DNA of 64,000 nt from Cladorhizidae sp. MBARI D1340-BT2 (lineage: Eukaryota > Porifera > Demospongiae > Poecilosclerida > Cladorhizidae): NCBI GenBank assembly GCA_028752905.1, contig JAQNBH010000013.1:16885802-16949801 (forward strand), written 5' to 3'. The translations under genes were made by a program, and so were the position numbers. The notes under the pieces are model-generated. The model saw nothing but the letters and a program-made list of their open reading frames with translations. It was not told the DNA's origin and did no database searches. Shown here piece by piece: positions 12,175 to 24,767 of the stretch (position 1 is the stretch's first letter; every line of letters begins with the position of its first letter).

Positions 12175-14430
12175 CAGTGCCGTATTAGCCCAAGGCAGGG
12201 CCCCTAGGCTTCGAGCTTCTTTGGGCCCCTCGGCACCCCCCCCTCCCCCCCCCCCCCTCGAAAGAAACGTAGTCCTTGTGTACTGGCCCTCAGGCAGTGG
12301 TCGCACCCAGCTAACTGCCGCTGCCTGACAGGATCTCACCAGCCGCTTGAGACTGCGAGTCTGGCGACAGTTTCACAAGAGCAACTGTCGTTGGGGCTCA
12401 GTACATTCCATTGTTTACATCATGCCGAACCATCCCCGACTGTGCTTCACATAAATTGAACCATAATTTCTTTTTTTAAATATAGTACACCACTTAACGG
12501 ACGACGAATTCGTGGCACGCGCAGGCGCGCCATTGTCACCCTGTAGTAATGGTCATCCTTAGACCATTGTCACGGTATCGTGACAACCACTTTAATTTGA
12601 CGGTCGTTATATTTTAATGCGATTAGTTACCCTGTTCAGTTACGCTGTTCGTGGTGGTTGTTACTATGAATGGCCTGTGGATATGATACCAAGACTCTAC
12701 TATATAGAGATGTTATCTGATGATAATAGCATTGGTGATTGTATATACTGTGACTCAAATAGTTGTAGTGATGATGAGAAATAGATATGAGTAGCATTTT
12801 TGAAGAGATCAAGAATGAGAGTGCAAGTATGGATGTTGGAGCAAGTGGAAATAGGGGGAGAGATACAGTGAGAGGACTAAGTCAGCAGATGTCAATGGGA
12901 GGTAGTGGTAATAGGGGAAGAGCTGCAGGTAGAGGACAGTAGAGGACAGCAGAGGAAGGGAAGAGCTGCAGGAAGAGGAAGATCATATGAAGTGGAACCA
13001 GCCATGTGGATGCTAGCCAATATATCTGGACAACTGGTATGATATTCCTGCAATAAGAATAATAACAACTAATATTAGCTACTACACAGACAAATGTTTT
13101 TATATCAAGCAAACTTTACATATAAACCATTATTATTTCATTTCAAATTCTAGATGACATTGCTCCACAGAGTACCCCATTCATCCTTCAACCAGGATCT
13201 AATGTTCCTCCATCCTGCCAAATGCAGAAGATTGTTTTCCGCTATTCTTTGGACCCACCATGCTAAAGTTTACCATTGGCAGGACCAATGCACATGCTGA
13301 GCATAGGTTGCCGAAGTGGGCCCAACCTGGCTGAGAAGTACCCCAACAGGCTGAATGGCAAGGGACACCATTACCAAGTGTGAGGAAGTCAGAGGTGTGA
13401 CTGTGCTTTCTGCAATGGCAGGATGGCACCAGACACCTCACCCTGTACAGATGTACCGTGGCTAGTTTCAGACCTACCACTCACAGAGGACGTATAAAAC
13501 TGAATCTATATAAGTATACCTTCATCCTAGTCTCATGGTTATGATTACATGACAGATGTTGCTTCATCACAGATGTTGCTGCAATCCTATATGTAAAATA
13601 TATTAATAAGTGAACAACTGAATGTGAGCAAGGACTAACCAGCACAGTGTTCTCAGGAGCTATTTAGCTAAGCTAGATAGCTATTTTAACTGCTAACTAG
13701 CTATATGGGTGCGCTAGCTTGCTAGCTACTTGGGTACTTTAGCCAGCTAGCTATATGGGTGCGCTAGCTGGTTAGCTACTTGGGTCCGTTAGCTAGCTAG
13801 CTTCATGAAGCGCTAGCTAGTTAGCTAGCTATTTAGATACGCTAGCTAAATTATTTACTATTCTACACTATTTAGATGCGCTAGCTAAACTACTTACTAT
13901 TCCTACACTATTTAGCTTGATCTAACAGTCATGATCTAACAGTCATAAAAGAAACTACTAGGTTAGCTGAAGTAAAGTTAGTTGCTCACCTTGGTAACAA
14001 GAGTTCTTCGCTTTACTTCTTTTTATGATTTAATGTTGCTATTGCTGAGCCTGTTAAGGCCATCACATATATAATACAGCACAGTGTGAAACTATTTAGT
14101 AACTAACCTAATTTTTATTATTATCAGCTCATATACTTGAAAACCTTTTGAGATTTGAGTAATGAAGTACCAGTAAGTAATCCTAGAGAGGAATAGCACC
14201 TAGAACTCCTCTATCGAGCCTCCAGTTCTTCGGACACCAGGAGAAACTAAAATTAATATTGCCCACAGATAAAGTCTCTGGGATGCGCGCACCAATCTCA
14301 CGTTTACTTTTCAATTAACGAGGCATTGGCCCCTGTTTTTGGTGGGCCCCTGCTCTTTGGGTTCCTGCTCTTGGTGGGCCCCTAGGCTTCAGCCTAGTCA
14401 GCCTTATGGATAATAGATAATACGGACCTG
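12175..14430. mobile_element. hAT-type DNA transposon inserted in the LINE
   Basis: A perfect 8-bp duplication, ACCACAGA, flanks it at 12167-12174 and 14431-14438. The ends are CAGTGCCGTATTA on the left and, on the complement of the right, CAGGTCCGTATTA. Both features are hallmarks of hAT elements. GGGCCCCTAGGCTT words lie near both ends. Removing the insert restores the LINE frame (GITGNLW joined to WFKTYLSG). The interior has an acidic and Gly-Arg-rich stretch (12690-12980) and a weakly piggyBac-like segment (13150-13500), but no intact transposase. Confidence 0.85.
13670..13915. repeat. GCTAGC-rich degenerate tandem repeat
   Basis: Units of roughly 50 bp built from GCTAGCTA palindromes, TATGGGTGCGCTAGC and TACTTGGGT words recur about four times inside the hAT insertion. 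Confidence 0.65.
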
Positions 14431-15445
14431 ACCACAGATTGCCTGTTATGCCATGGGTCCATAGTTTGTAGAGTAACTCAGAGTGCGGTGATTGAGTCAA
14501 ATGCCTTTCTAAAGTCCAAAAATAGAACATCACAAGTATCTTTATTCTCTATTGAGTTATGTATATCTGAGAATGAAGATAGCAACTGGGATAAGCAGGA
14601 GCCATCACTTAGGAAGCCAAACTGATTTTTGGAAAGTTGCAGGCGGATGATATTTTTGTAGATGATAGATTTCAAAACTTTCGACATAGCTGAGAAATTG
14701 GCCTGTAATTTTGAACTTCCGAGTGGCTGCTGCCCTTATTGGGACTATCTTATGGATTTTCCATTCATCTGATATAGAGCAGGAGTCAATACAAGTCTTC
14801 AATAGGTGTGTTATTGGAGTTAGCAAACAGTTAGAACACATTTTGAGGAGGAGTGGACCCATGTTATCGATGCCTGTGGATTTTGTTGTGTTTAAGGCAT
14901 GCAGGGCCTCAGATACATCTGATTCATCAATGGTAATGTGATGTAATTGTTCGGTAGGGGATGGTAATTCATCGGTGGAGGGAAGGACAAAATTGCTTGA
15001 AGAAAACACAGAATTTAAATGAGAGTTGAACAAGAGTGCCTTTTGTGATGAATAGATAACTGCGGTAGATTCTTGAATGATGGGGTACAATGTAGAATTC
15101 GGATGAGATAGATTTCTCAAGTGCCTATAAAGTTTGCCTGGATTTGCATGGAAAGTGGATACGAGGTTGGATTCATAATCTTGTTTTGATGACTGGATTT
15201 CAACTTGTCTCTAGGTTATGTAACTTTGAGAGTTATGATCAGTAGGTTTGAGTTTTTGGCGACGACGAAGGGTGCAAGCTTGATTTACCATATGTCTGAT
15301 TTTTGCATTGAACCACCTTGGAGAGTAGGTTAACCTGGTAATAGGAACAAACAAGTGACAGGCATTCAATATTTCCCCTTAATCCGAGTCCAGATTAAGT
15401 TGGCTGAGTGGAGATAGAAATAGAGAGATTGGAGTAACTGTATCC

Positions 15446-16790
15446 ATTATAACACCTATATTCTTTCCTACATTCTCACCTGCCTATGCAGCTAATTTTT
15501 GTTTATAATGGCCTATGTGGGAGGTAGTGTTTTGGGGGGCTTGTTGTGCTATCTGGTAAAGGAAAAAATCCAAACAGCCCGTTTGATTTCTCACTAGCAC
15601 TGCGCAACCTGTCCTCTCGCTCTCTTGATCGGATGTGGATGATCAGTGTCTTCACAGGTCGACTATACCAGTAAAGCCTCATTATTTAATGCAGGTGGCC
15701 CATTCATGCATTGCTCAATTATCGGCACCACTGCACAAATCAACGGCAACTCGACACTTGTTTTAGAGGTTAGCCATAACTCTGTGGCGACGGAACTCAT
15801 CTCTCTGGATGAACCGGCTCCCCATCTGAGCTCCTGATGTTGTTGGGATCATCTAACTACATGTATGTAGGCATCCATACGTCATTCCAAGTTTACGGAA
15901 TTTTCCGGAACATTTCCTGACATCGAGCTGTTTTGTTGTTTGCCAGTCTTCCTCTTTCTTTTGTTCGCCGAGTTTATTGTATGCACTTGCTAGATAAGTT
16001 TGCCATAGCATTCATTTCTGGTTAAATTCCTGTCATAGTTTTCCTGACTAGAGCCATAACAATACCGCCTATTTTTTGGAACTGGCTGATGGCTAATAGT
16101 CAGCTCTAGTTACATATCCATTAGGATGCCACGGGTTAGGAAGAAGGTCAGGATGTAGTCTGCTCTGGTTTTGTTTACCACACATCCCAGATCAAGGTAA
16201 GCAATGGTCAGATGAGTCATGCAAACTTGAGGATAGTTGATTTGACCAGCATGCAGTCATTGAGCATGACTGTACAGAACTCTTTGCTAGGTCACTCATG
16301 GCATGAAGCCAGGACTATGGATTTACTTAACTGCAACTGAGGAGCCGGATTAGTTTAGAAAAGATTTCAGATTGTCTACTGGAACTAAACCTGGGCATAT
16401 TTAGCTGTTTATACATAGGTGATGTTTGCCTGCTGTCACTTGTTGGACAAATTATGTGTTGACTCTCTAATCTATGACACTGATGAAGAGAGATTTTGTT
16501 TATTTTATTTTCCATTGTGTAGCATGCCTACATTTATTTATGTTGTAGTATAATTTTTCTTAATGTTTCTTCTATTAATTGTTTTGGTGCTAATTTATCT
16601 TGTTTGCATCAGATATGAAGATGGTGTTACTGTGTAATAAAGCAACTACAATGTATTGTAGGTCTGTTAGGGTTGTGCTAAAAGCATGAGCATCACCTGG
16701 TGCCAGGAGCATGTGGACTTGTATGTGGTGCCGGTAATAGGTACAGGATAATGATAATTGGCATTTTAGTAGGTAGGCTCTGATTTAATA
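15446..16790. other. Interval without supported gene
   Basis: A 63-codon frame at 15646-15837 shows no recognisable domain and no convincing splice context. The rest is AT-rich unique-looking DNA, up to the recG-like fragment at 16792. Confidence 0.35.
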
Positions 16791-16791
16791 G

Positions 16792-17071
16792 GTGCCAACG
16801 GAGTTGCTGAGTATTCAGAATGCATTAGAAGACAAATATTACTCTAGCATTATTAACCAGTAAAATTAGTGCTAAGGATCGAAAAGTGATAAAAGCAGGG
16901 TTAGATAGTGGTGAAATCGATATATTAATGCTTTATTCCAAAGCTTAGTAGAATTTAAAGATATTGGTTTTATTATATATAATCGATGAACAGCACAGAT
17001 TTAGAGTTGAGCAACAGTTTGAATTATTAGTAAAAGTTTCACATCTGGATGTATTAATGACCGCAACACCG
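16792..17071 (+). pseudogene. recG-like: Bacterial RecG-like helicase fragment, broken
   Basis: RecG is the bacterial ATP-dependent helicase that remodels stalled replication forks. Helicase landmarks appear in the correct order in shifting frames. VPTELLSIQ (motif Ia) is at 16792. LLTSKISAKDRK and SGEIDIL (the LLTG and GEIxIxxGTHA region) are at about 16837-16926. ALFQSLVEFKDIGFII is at about 16929-16976. IDEQHRFRVEQ (motif II; family IDEQHRFGVEQ) is at 16982. HLDVLMTATP (motif III) ends at 17071. At least two frameshifts and several stops are needed, and the rest of the protein is absent. Degraded traces of the Walker A region may extend left to about 16720. The order and the DEQHRFxVEQ signature make chance or a eukaryotic helicase unlikely. 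The inference is an old transfer from a bacterium. Confidence 0.8.
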
Positions 17072-17473
17072 ACCCTCGTAAGTCAATAGCTGAGCAAGAT
17101 TACATCCTGGAATTAACTAGGATGTAGAGTTGTGTTAAATTCACTTCCAGTGCAAGAATCAACTTCCTGGACAGAGCCGCTGCAGTGAGTTACATATGCA
17201 TTGGCAGCTTACTGGTGCACAGTTATATGATTTTTTGGCAACATACATGAACGAATACATAGATATGTAAATTAAATAATTTTTTAATTACTGACCTAGC
17301 TAGGGCACATTGTACTCACTGGATATGAGATGTCAGTGGGTTGCCTCAATGCATGTGAACAGCCATGTAGGTACAGATATGGGGTGTAATTAACTTGTTT
17401 AGAATAATGAAAGCTGTAATATTACCCCCTTAGAGGTGAGAGCTTGTGTACAACTACTTGAGAATCATTGTCT

Positions 17474-17740
17474 GGTGTACCTAGTGGTAGCTCTCATCCA
17501 ACCATCCCCCTCACCCCTCAAGGTATACCTAGTGGTAGCTCTCATCCAAACATCCACCCTCACCCGTCATGGCATACCTAGTAGTAGCTCTCATCCAACC
17601 ATCCACCCTGACCCCTCAAGGTATACCTAGTGGTAGCTCTCATCCAACCATCCCCCTCACCCCTCAAGGTATACCTAGTGGTAGCTCTCATCCAACCATC
17701 CCCCTCACCCCCTCAAGGTATACCTAGTGGTAGCTACAGG
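17474..17740. repeat. Minisatellite, unit about 48 bp
   Basis: About 5.5 tandem copies contain TACCTAGTGGTAGCTCTCAT followed by CCAACCATCC and CACCCCTCAAGG. Unit length varies slightly. Confidence 0.9.
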
Positions 17741-18160
17741 CCCGTACCCAGACTTCCGAAAAGGTGGGTTCCATCACTGGTGTTTTGTAATCTTTACCTA
17801 ATTACCTGATGTAGCATACAAAATCCTGATAAGAGGCACCTATAGGCTATACTGTAAATTTACCATGTTTTCTGACCCCAACTCTATTGCAAACTAAAGA
17901 ACATACATTTCGGTTATGGAACACTGAGTTTCCCAAGGGGTCCATAACTCTGAGTCCTACTTTAAATATTTATTATTTTTTTAATCCAAAATATATATAT
18001 TATTTTGTTGATTTACTGTATTAATAAGATAAACTATACATTATATACCTAATAATAAAAAATATACATATTACTATGGTCATTAAGTGTTGATGGAGTC
18101 TGCCACAAACATTAAATTAGAATTAAGTTAATTAAATATAATAATTAAATCAAAAATTAA

Positions 18161-18664
<504 letters not shown>

Positions 18665-18914
18665 CAAATGATGGCCAGCAACTATATATATATATTTTCC
18701 CTTCTTTTCTTCTATATATATATTTAAATTGATCTTGTTCAATATAAATGCATTATAATGTAGTCTGTTCATATGATGTGCATTAATACCGTCAATTGCA
18801 AAACATTGGAAAGTCATGAAGTTCAGGATGAAAGGCAGAAGCTCAGGTACAGGAGCTTCAGGTAAAATGGTTCAATATAGAGTATATATATATTATGGAA
18901 TGGGTAATCTGTGA

Positions 18915-19370
18915 TCAATCCAGAAATACACTGCTCAAGTGCAACCGCCTTGGGTGCAGCCTGGAAAAAAGATCCACAACCTGATCTAGATCAATGTGAT
19001 GCTGGTAATGTATATGCATCAACGCCAGAGATGTCAATTGATCTTCGGTCATACTACATCCCATAAAATTACATAATCTGCGTACAGTACTAGCATTTCG
19101 TTCACATTCACAGGAAGTGACGGGTTTGGTGCAAGCAATCTTCAATAAGGTGTATACATTGGGGAACAAAAGTTGATCACACTCTTTCAGGGCAGTAGCA
19201 CAAGTACTGGGCCTTTCTGAAGCAGGTGTGCAGACAAAACTTTGTTTCCAATGGCCAAGTTCTTGGTCAAAAAGCTCAGGTGATGGCAAATCGCTAAAAT
19301 AAACATCCACACTATCAGAAAAATTCACATCATTCTTCGTACACAAAATAGAAGGGACAAGACATAGCAA
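18915..19370 (-). pseudogene. hAT transposase C-terminal dimerisation fragment
   Basis: The frame includes LPSPELFDQELGHWK, then LFPNVYTLLKIACTKPVTSC and ECERNASTVRRLCNF, the conserved hAT C-terminal dimerisation pattern (TxSxERxFS family, here degraded to SCECERNAS). It ends at HIDLDQVVDLFSRLHPRRL. Confidence 0.75.
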
Positions 19371-19645
19371 AGAGGATGAAGTTTTGGATAATGGTGAGAA
19401 TCAAGTCTCTAAGTCACATATTATATGGTCAACAAAGGGGAGAGCCACATTTATTTTAAACCACTCCTCAATTGTACTTGCCTATAATATCGATCACTTC
19501 ATTTTGTATTCTAGGTGATATATATGTTGCATTCTTCACCCTTGGATGCTGTAGATGCATCTTCAACAAAGGATCATGCTCCGCTAAAACATTCAAGAAA
19601 GCAAGAAAGTTTCCAGGATTTCCTGTATGGTTGTGACTCTCCTTG

Positions 19646-20584
19646 TCACCCCTTAGTGCAAACACTGTCGACCACAAAATAGAACACCTTCAGTGCAACA
19701 CTTACAATATGCCTGTTGTCTCGTATATTTCGAACACGTTCAACATTCATACGAACATCAATATTATGCTCAGGTTTGTCAATGGACTGTAGCAGAGCTC
19801 TAGCATCAGCAATAGCATTAATATGATAAGCAGTGGAACCATGTGTACCAAGTATTTTATTTACTTTAACCCACTTCTTAAAAGGCTTATTCACAAGCAC
19901 ACCACATTTAGTCCTATCTGAAGCAAGCAACGCACAATATTTACAAAATCCACCATCTATTGCCTTGCTATATACTAACCATGGATATTTTTGTAGCCAT
20001 TTCACCTGAAAGCTCCTATTACACCCGGAATCGTACACCTTAGGGAAAGTAAACATACTTCCGGGTATAAAGTGCTGGGTTAAGATCTTGTACTTCTGTC
20101 CAAGAGAGAAGGACTTTACAGCATCTTGGACTGCGTCAACTGAAGACCACATTGCAGGCTTTATAACACAGCCTATATCCACATCACTGGAGATACTATT
20201 AATAGCTGCAGCCTTTTCAATTCTAGTGGCAACACTACCACAGATATTACCAGCCCCAGAATCATCACTGTCACTGCTGCTATTCTCATCTTTATTAATA
20301 AATGTCACTACTTCCTCTTTGTCACTTACTACTCCACTCTGTCCTGGTTCACTCCACTCTTCTTTGACTTTTACTATCCTTTTGAAATATTTCAGAAGCC
20401 CGCTAGGGTTGCCAAATGGTAACTTTCTCTTGCTCGCCATTATCAGCTGCCAACTCTGCTCAGAAAAACAAGCACATGTGATGTAACTTAACTTACCAGA
20501 TTTTCTGCAAGTTGAAAGGGGGCTTCGATCGAATCCCTCGAACCCCCCCTGGGAACCGGTCTGAGCTATCATCCAACCACACAC
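19646..20584 (-). pseudogene. hAT transposase N-terminal region (TTF zinc-finger type)
   Basis: An ATG near 20438 begins MASKRKLPFGNPSGLLKYF. An acidic serine-rich stretch (SSSDSDDSGAG) follows, then QKYPWLVYSKAIDGGFCKYC and a KVNKILGTHGSTAYH segment, as in the BED/TTF zinc-binding part of ZMYM1-like hAT transposases. Frame loss at 19650 separates it from downstream pieces. Confidence 0.75.
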
Positions 20585-20929
20585 CCCCCTAGATCCTGAT
20601 ATGTGCTTGCATGAATGAATGCTTTCTCAATAAATCCCACTCTCGAGTCACTCACATGTTTAACTTGAAGCCTAACAGCTAGTAAAAAAGGCTTCTAGTC
20701 TTCTATTACCAGAACACTTTGTGCCAACAAGGAGCTAGTTTTCCTTTTCCAAAAAGAAAATTTGGTCTGGGAAAGGAATGACAAAAAGCTCTTTCAGATA
20801 AGAGTGGTGTCTAACATTCCCATAGCTTCATTATGATGTTGACAAAGCAGCTTTTTGGAATCTATGCATGAAGGCATCTCATAATGGCTAACAAGTACAA
20901 AATGAGAATTAGGTGAGGAAGTAGCCTCT

Positions 20930-21200
20930 CCTTCACCTCCTTGTTCTCCAGCATCAGCGTAGCCATTATCGTCGGGAGGAAGTAGCCTCTCCTTCACCTC
21001 CTTGTTCTCCAGCATCATAGTAGCCATTATCATTGGGAGGAAGTAGCCTCTCCTTCATCCTTGTTCTCCACCTCCTCTTACAATTCAAATATATATTAAT
21101 GTAATTCAGTAATTGAAACAAGTTCATATGAAGACGAGGATGAATAACCATATTCATGAGGATGAATAACCATATTCAATAGGATGAATAACCATATTCA
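20930..21200. repeat. Two small tandem repeats
   Basis: GGAAGTAGCCTCTCCTTCA plus CCTCCTTGTTCTCCAGCATC recurs 2.5 times with a period near 60 bp (20905-21070). A 21-bp unit containing GATGAATAACCATATTCA repeats three times at about 21139-21200. Confidence 0.85.
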
Positions 21201-22012
21201 AGTGTGTTACATGGAGGCTAAGAGAGAGGCCTGGTCTATAAAAAAAAAGACAGCCTGCATGTAAACAATAAATTAAATGACTATTGCAATAACAAGGGGA
21301 TAGTGTGTATGTGTCTGGATGTTAGATCTGAGCTGTATGAAGGACTTGTGGATGATATTGTGCATTTGTTGTTGTACTATGGGGGGTTTGCAGTAATAAA
21401 GGAAGATTATAGGATATGGTTGAAGGGATTGAAGGGGCTGAAGAGTGGGTGTCACTTAATGGAGAAATTAAGATAATGAAGGGAGAGCCCTGCCATTTGG
21501 TTAATGAAGTATCCTACATATGAAGCACTACATTAAAGTATCTAAGCCTCACCATTCATATTATTAAGCATCACTACACCTTCTGGGGCAATCACTATTC
21601 CTTATTGGGTGAGCATCATTACTTCAGACAACAGTAGTGAAGGTTGTATTTTAGTAGCATTGTGCCACACAATCTACAAACTTTCCCTTTAACACAATAA
21701 CACCAAAACAAAGCACGCAATATAACATATTACAATTATAGATAATTATATTAATATACCTATGTAGGGCAGCAAGCCATCATTTTCTACCCACTAATTT
21801 CAGTTGGATAATGTATATCAAGGCATTAATTTGATCATATTTAAAATTACATGTTGAAATTACACTACACAAAACTTGTGAATACTATAGAGGCTAGTGT
21901 AATCGTGATTATAGTCAAGATCTAATGGTATTTCCTCTTGTCAAACCCTTTCCATTGCACAGGAAGATTCACTATTGAGCTGTGTGTGCACCATGAGTGT
22001 TGGCATCACATT

Positions 22013-22085
22013 ATTCCTGATGAAGTCTAGTTCATCTAGCCCAAATGTTGAGTGAGTTAATTAAGTTGATTATCAGGAAAGTTAT
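22013..22085 (+). repeat. Dispersed hammerhead-like repeat, copy 2
   Basis: ATTCCTGATGAAGTCTAG starts the copy, followed by TTCATCTAGCCCAAATGTTG and AAGTTGATTATCAGGAAAG. See copies at 34193 and 36064. Confidence 0.65.
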
Positions 22086-22534
22086 TTGATCATTTTCTTG
22101 TATTCTTTTCTTGTTTTGTTTCCTTTATTTAAAATACTTGTGGTGAGAAGCCCCTTCAAGAACTTTATAGGTGCTTCTCATTAAACCTCAAGAACTAACC
22201 AGTTATAAGAAAGTTTCACGTTTATTTTACTGAAGTACACAAAATATACAAAATAATGTATTGCCCATTTTTTAAAATCTGTGTTGAGTGTATGTATGTG
22301 TGTTTGTGTTTAAGTGTGTGTGTGCATGTGTGTGTGTGTGTATATGTGCATGTGTGTTGTGTGTGTGCGCTTGCATGTTTGTGTGTGTGTGTGTTATCTA
22401 TGAGGCATAGACAACCCTGAGGTATGGTGTCAGGGTTATTTAGGAAATCAGATATGTGATTGGAATGTATGGGAGGACTTCTAAGAACCAGTGGGAAGGA
22501 ATCGGCCTCATTCGTAGATATGTATGTATATAAC

Positions 22535-23285
22535 ATATGTGTGTAGGTGCATTGTGTGTTTGTGAGTGTGTAGGACAGTGTGTAGGTGCATTGTGTGTTT
22601 GTGAGTGTGTAGGACTGTGTGTAGGTGCATTGTGTGTTTGTGAGTGTGTAGGACAGTGTGTAGGTGCATTGTGTGTTTGTGAGTGTGTAGGACAGTGTGT
22701 AGGTGCATTGTGTGTTTGTTAGTGTGTAGGACAGTGTGTAGGTGCATTGTGTGTTTGTGAGTGTGTAGGACAGTGTGTAGGTGCATTGTGTGTTTGTGAG
22801 TGTGTAGGACAGTGTGTAGGTGCATTGTGTGTTTGTGAGTGTGTAGGACAGTGTGTAGGTGCATTGTGTGTTTGTGAGTGTGTAGGACAGTGTGTAGGTG
22901 CATTGTGTGTTTGTGAGTGTGTAGGACAGTGTGTAGGTGCCTTGTGTGTTTGTTAGTGTGTAGGACAGTGTGTAGGTGCATTGTGTGTTTGTGAGTGTGT
23001 AGGACTGTGTAGGTGCATTGTGTGTTTGTGAGTGTGTAGGACTGTGTAGGTGCATTGTGTGTTTGTGAGTGTGTAGGACTGTGTGTAGGTACCTTGTGTG
23101 TTTGTTAGTGTGTAGGACAGTGTGTAGGTGCATTGTGTGTTTGTGAGTGTGTAGGACAGTGTGTAGGTGCATTGTGTGTTTGTGAGTGTGTAGGACAGTG
23201 TGTAGGTGCATTGTGTGTTTGTGAGTGTGTAGGACTGTGTGTAGGTGCATTGTGTGTTTGTGAGAGTGTGTGTGTAGGTATGTGT
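22535..23285. repeat. Minisatellite, 39-bp unit, about 19 copies
   Basis: The unit contains GTGTAGGACAGTGTGTAGG followed by TGCATTGTGTGTTTGTGAGT. The period, 39, is divisible by three and the DNA has almost no stop words, so both strands show long 13-residue-repeat frames. These are probably not genes. TG-rich simple sequence continues on both sides (22270-22400, 23260-23390). Confidence 0.95.
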
Positions 23286-24073
23286 GAATCAGTGTGTATG
23301 TGTGTGTGTCACAGAGTGCGTGAGTGTATGTAATTGTGTGTGAGTGAGTGTGTATGTATGTGTGAGTGTGTGTGAGAGTGTGTTTGTATGGGGCAAGATG
23401 GGGAGTGGTCACCCCTCTTAGCTCTACTGCTCATTAACACTTGAATTTTTTTGATCGGTCAGGTATATGGAGCTCATGCAAAATTGGGTCCCATCAGTTA
23501 TTTTGCTTGCCAATTACTTACAAAGAATCCAATGATTAATATCTACCTTTGTATTGGCGGCATGGGGAAGAAGTCATGGAGCTTTATCTATTGCCTATTG
23601 ATTAGTTCCCTAGTATATAACCAGGTAATTGCATTTGGGGTGGAAATATCATAACCCATTTCTGCTAAGTATATAAAATCTTAAATATATGTATATAATA
23701 ATAACCTTATATATATTATATACCTTGTTGAAATTTTACAGAATGACATGGCGGTGAACCTTATTCCATATAGCTAATGCTTGCTCTCCCAGAAAACACA
23801 ATGTCACTTGCTTAGTCACAACTATTATATGGCTTTGGATATATAGCACTTGAGATATATGATATTCTATATTATTCTCAGTGGGTTGGTGCCGTGATGG
23901 TATGCGATCATCTGACGAGTCGCATCTCACTTCTTACAAGTGTGATTGCATTAATTTGGATACTGTTACCAATAGCTAATGTGCACATACAAGTGTTTAT
24001 ACTTGTAATCATTATACTGTGAGCATGCGTGTTATATAATTGATGAGCATATTTCACCCTTGCACCGACTTAC

Positions 24074-24213
24074 TGTTGAAGTATATGCAAACAGGAAGCT
24101 GTTGGAATTATAACTTTCAGGTTCACAGTCATGCATCTGCACAAACCAAACAGCTGCAGTCTGTTCATCGTGGCAGGTCAGATTGTAGAAAGTGGCATTA
24201 TCAGAATGCCATC
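24074..24213 (-). CDS. Possible extracellular-domain exon of an unassigned - strand gene
   Basis: The 140-bp segment lies between acceptor TTTATAG and consensus donor GTAAGT. It encodes a Cys-, Trp- and N-glycosylation-containing peptide (NATFYNLTCHDEQTAAVWF, then MHDCEPESYNSN). It enters with two bases over and exits in phase 0. It could belong to the receptor-like exons upstream on the same strand. No family is assigned. Confidence 0.4.
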
Positions 24214-24767
24214 CTATAAATATATGTATACACATAAGACTGGGTGTTGACTCTCTCCTGTTTCACATCCATATGGCTCACTGTAATTACAAAGTGGCGT
24301 ACATTTCACATCATCACCATAGCAACCACTCTAATGATAAGGTTGGATGTGATAATAATGATTGTATAGGGAAACTTTATGACTAGTAGTGTAAAGGTAG
24401 TCTGCCTCAAAGTGTGGGATGAATCATCTTTTAATGAAGAAGCACAAGAAAAATACTTGGAAAAAATTATATCCAGCAACTACTTTGTCACATTTTAGCA
24501 CCTATTTTAGCGCCTATTGTAAACACCCATTTTGTATGGTAAGACTTCCGCTAGCCACTGATATTTTAACTGGCTAGTACTTTCCAATGAGCAGCCACAA
24601 CTACCACCGGCTCAGGCACATGTTGTGTATAAAATTATAGTTAATAATACAATAGCGAGCATTTCCTGCTGGGGGGTTAGGGCAGAAAAAGACATTATAC
24701 CGAGTCTGTCTATTAGTTTTGAACTTCATACTTTATATATATACCCATAATATGCATATGTGTGCAG

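Larger units (their letters stand above)
11042..15445 (-). mobile_element. CR1/L2-like non-LTR retrotransposon (LINE), split by a hAT insertion
   Basis: Read on the - strand, the pieces appear in the expected order. A linker after the endonuclease and the start of the reverse transcriptase (ALNTTKSTGIDNM, WKIHKIVPI) lie at 15440-14690. RT motif A (DVLFLDFRKAFDS) lies at 14687-14478. The catalytic region, decayed to YANDT, is near 12020. The RT thumb and C-terminus, ending in a CPCSC-type cysteine cluster, lie at 11908-11042. Frameshifts and stops break it several times. It is interrupted at 12175-14430 by another transposon, and its 5' end is truncated. Confidence 0.85.
18915..20598 (-). mobile_element. 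hAT element related to ZMYM-type transposases, internally deleted
   Basis: On the - strand the order is an N-terminal TTF-type zinc-finger region (20430-19650; CxYC and WLVYSKAIDGGFCKYCALL), a remnant of the DUF4371-like middle (19677-19468) and the hAT dimerisation C-terminus (19370-18915; TSCECERNASTVRRL). The catalytic middle is missing. The outer end reads CAGGATCTAGGGGGG on the - strand at 20598, a typical hAT terminus. The other end is not found and may have been lost next to the (TAA)n array. Confidence 0.8.

Noticed and set aside
13150..13500. piggyBac-like segment within the hAT insertion
   Set aside because: The match to a piggyBac N-terminal linker and cysteine-rich tail is weak and needs stops to be ignored. 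The 8-bp duplication argues for hAT, and no matching TTAA ends were found.
22222..23412. 396-codon Thr/His-rich frame on the - strand
   Set aside because: It is the translation of a 39-bp minisatellite plus TG-rich DNA. Equivalent frames exist on the other strand.
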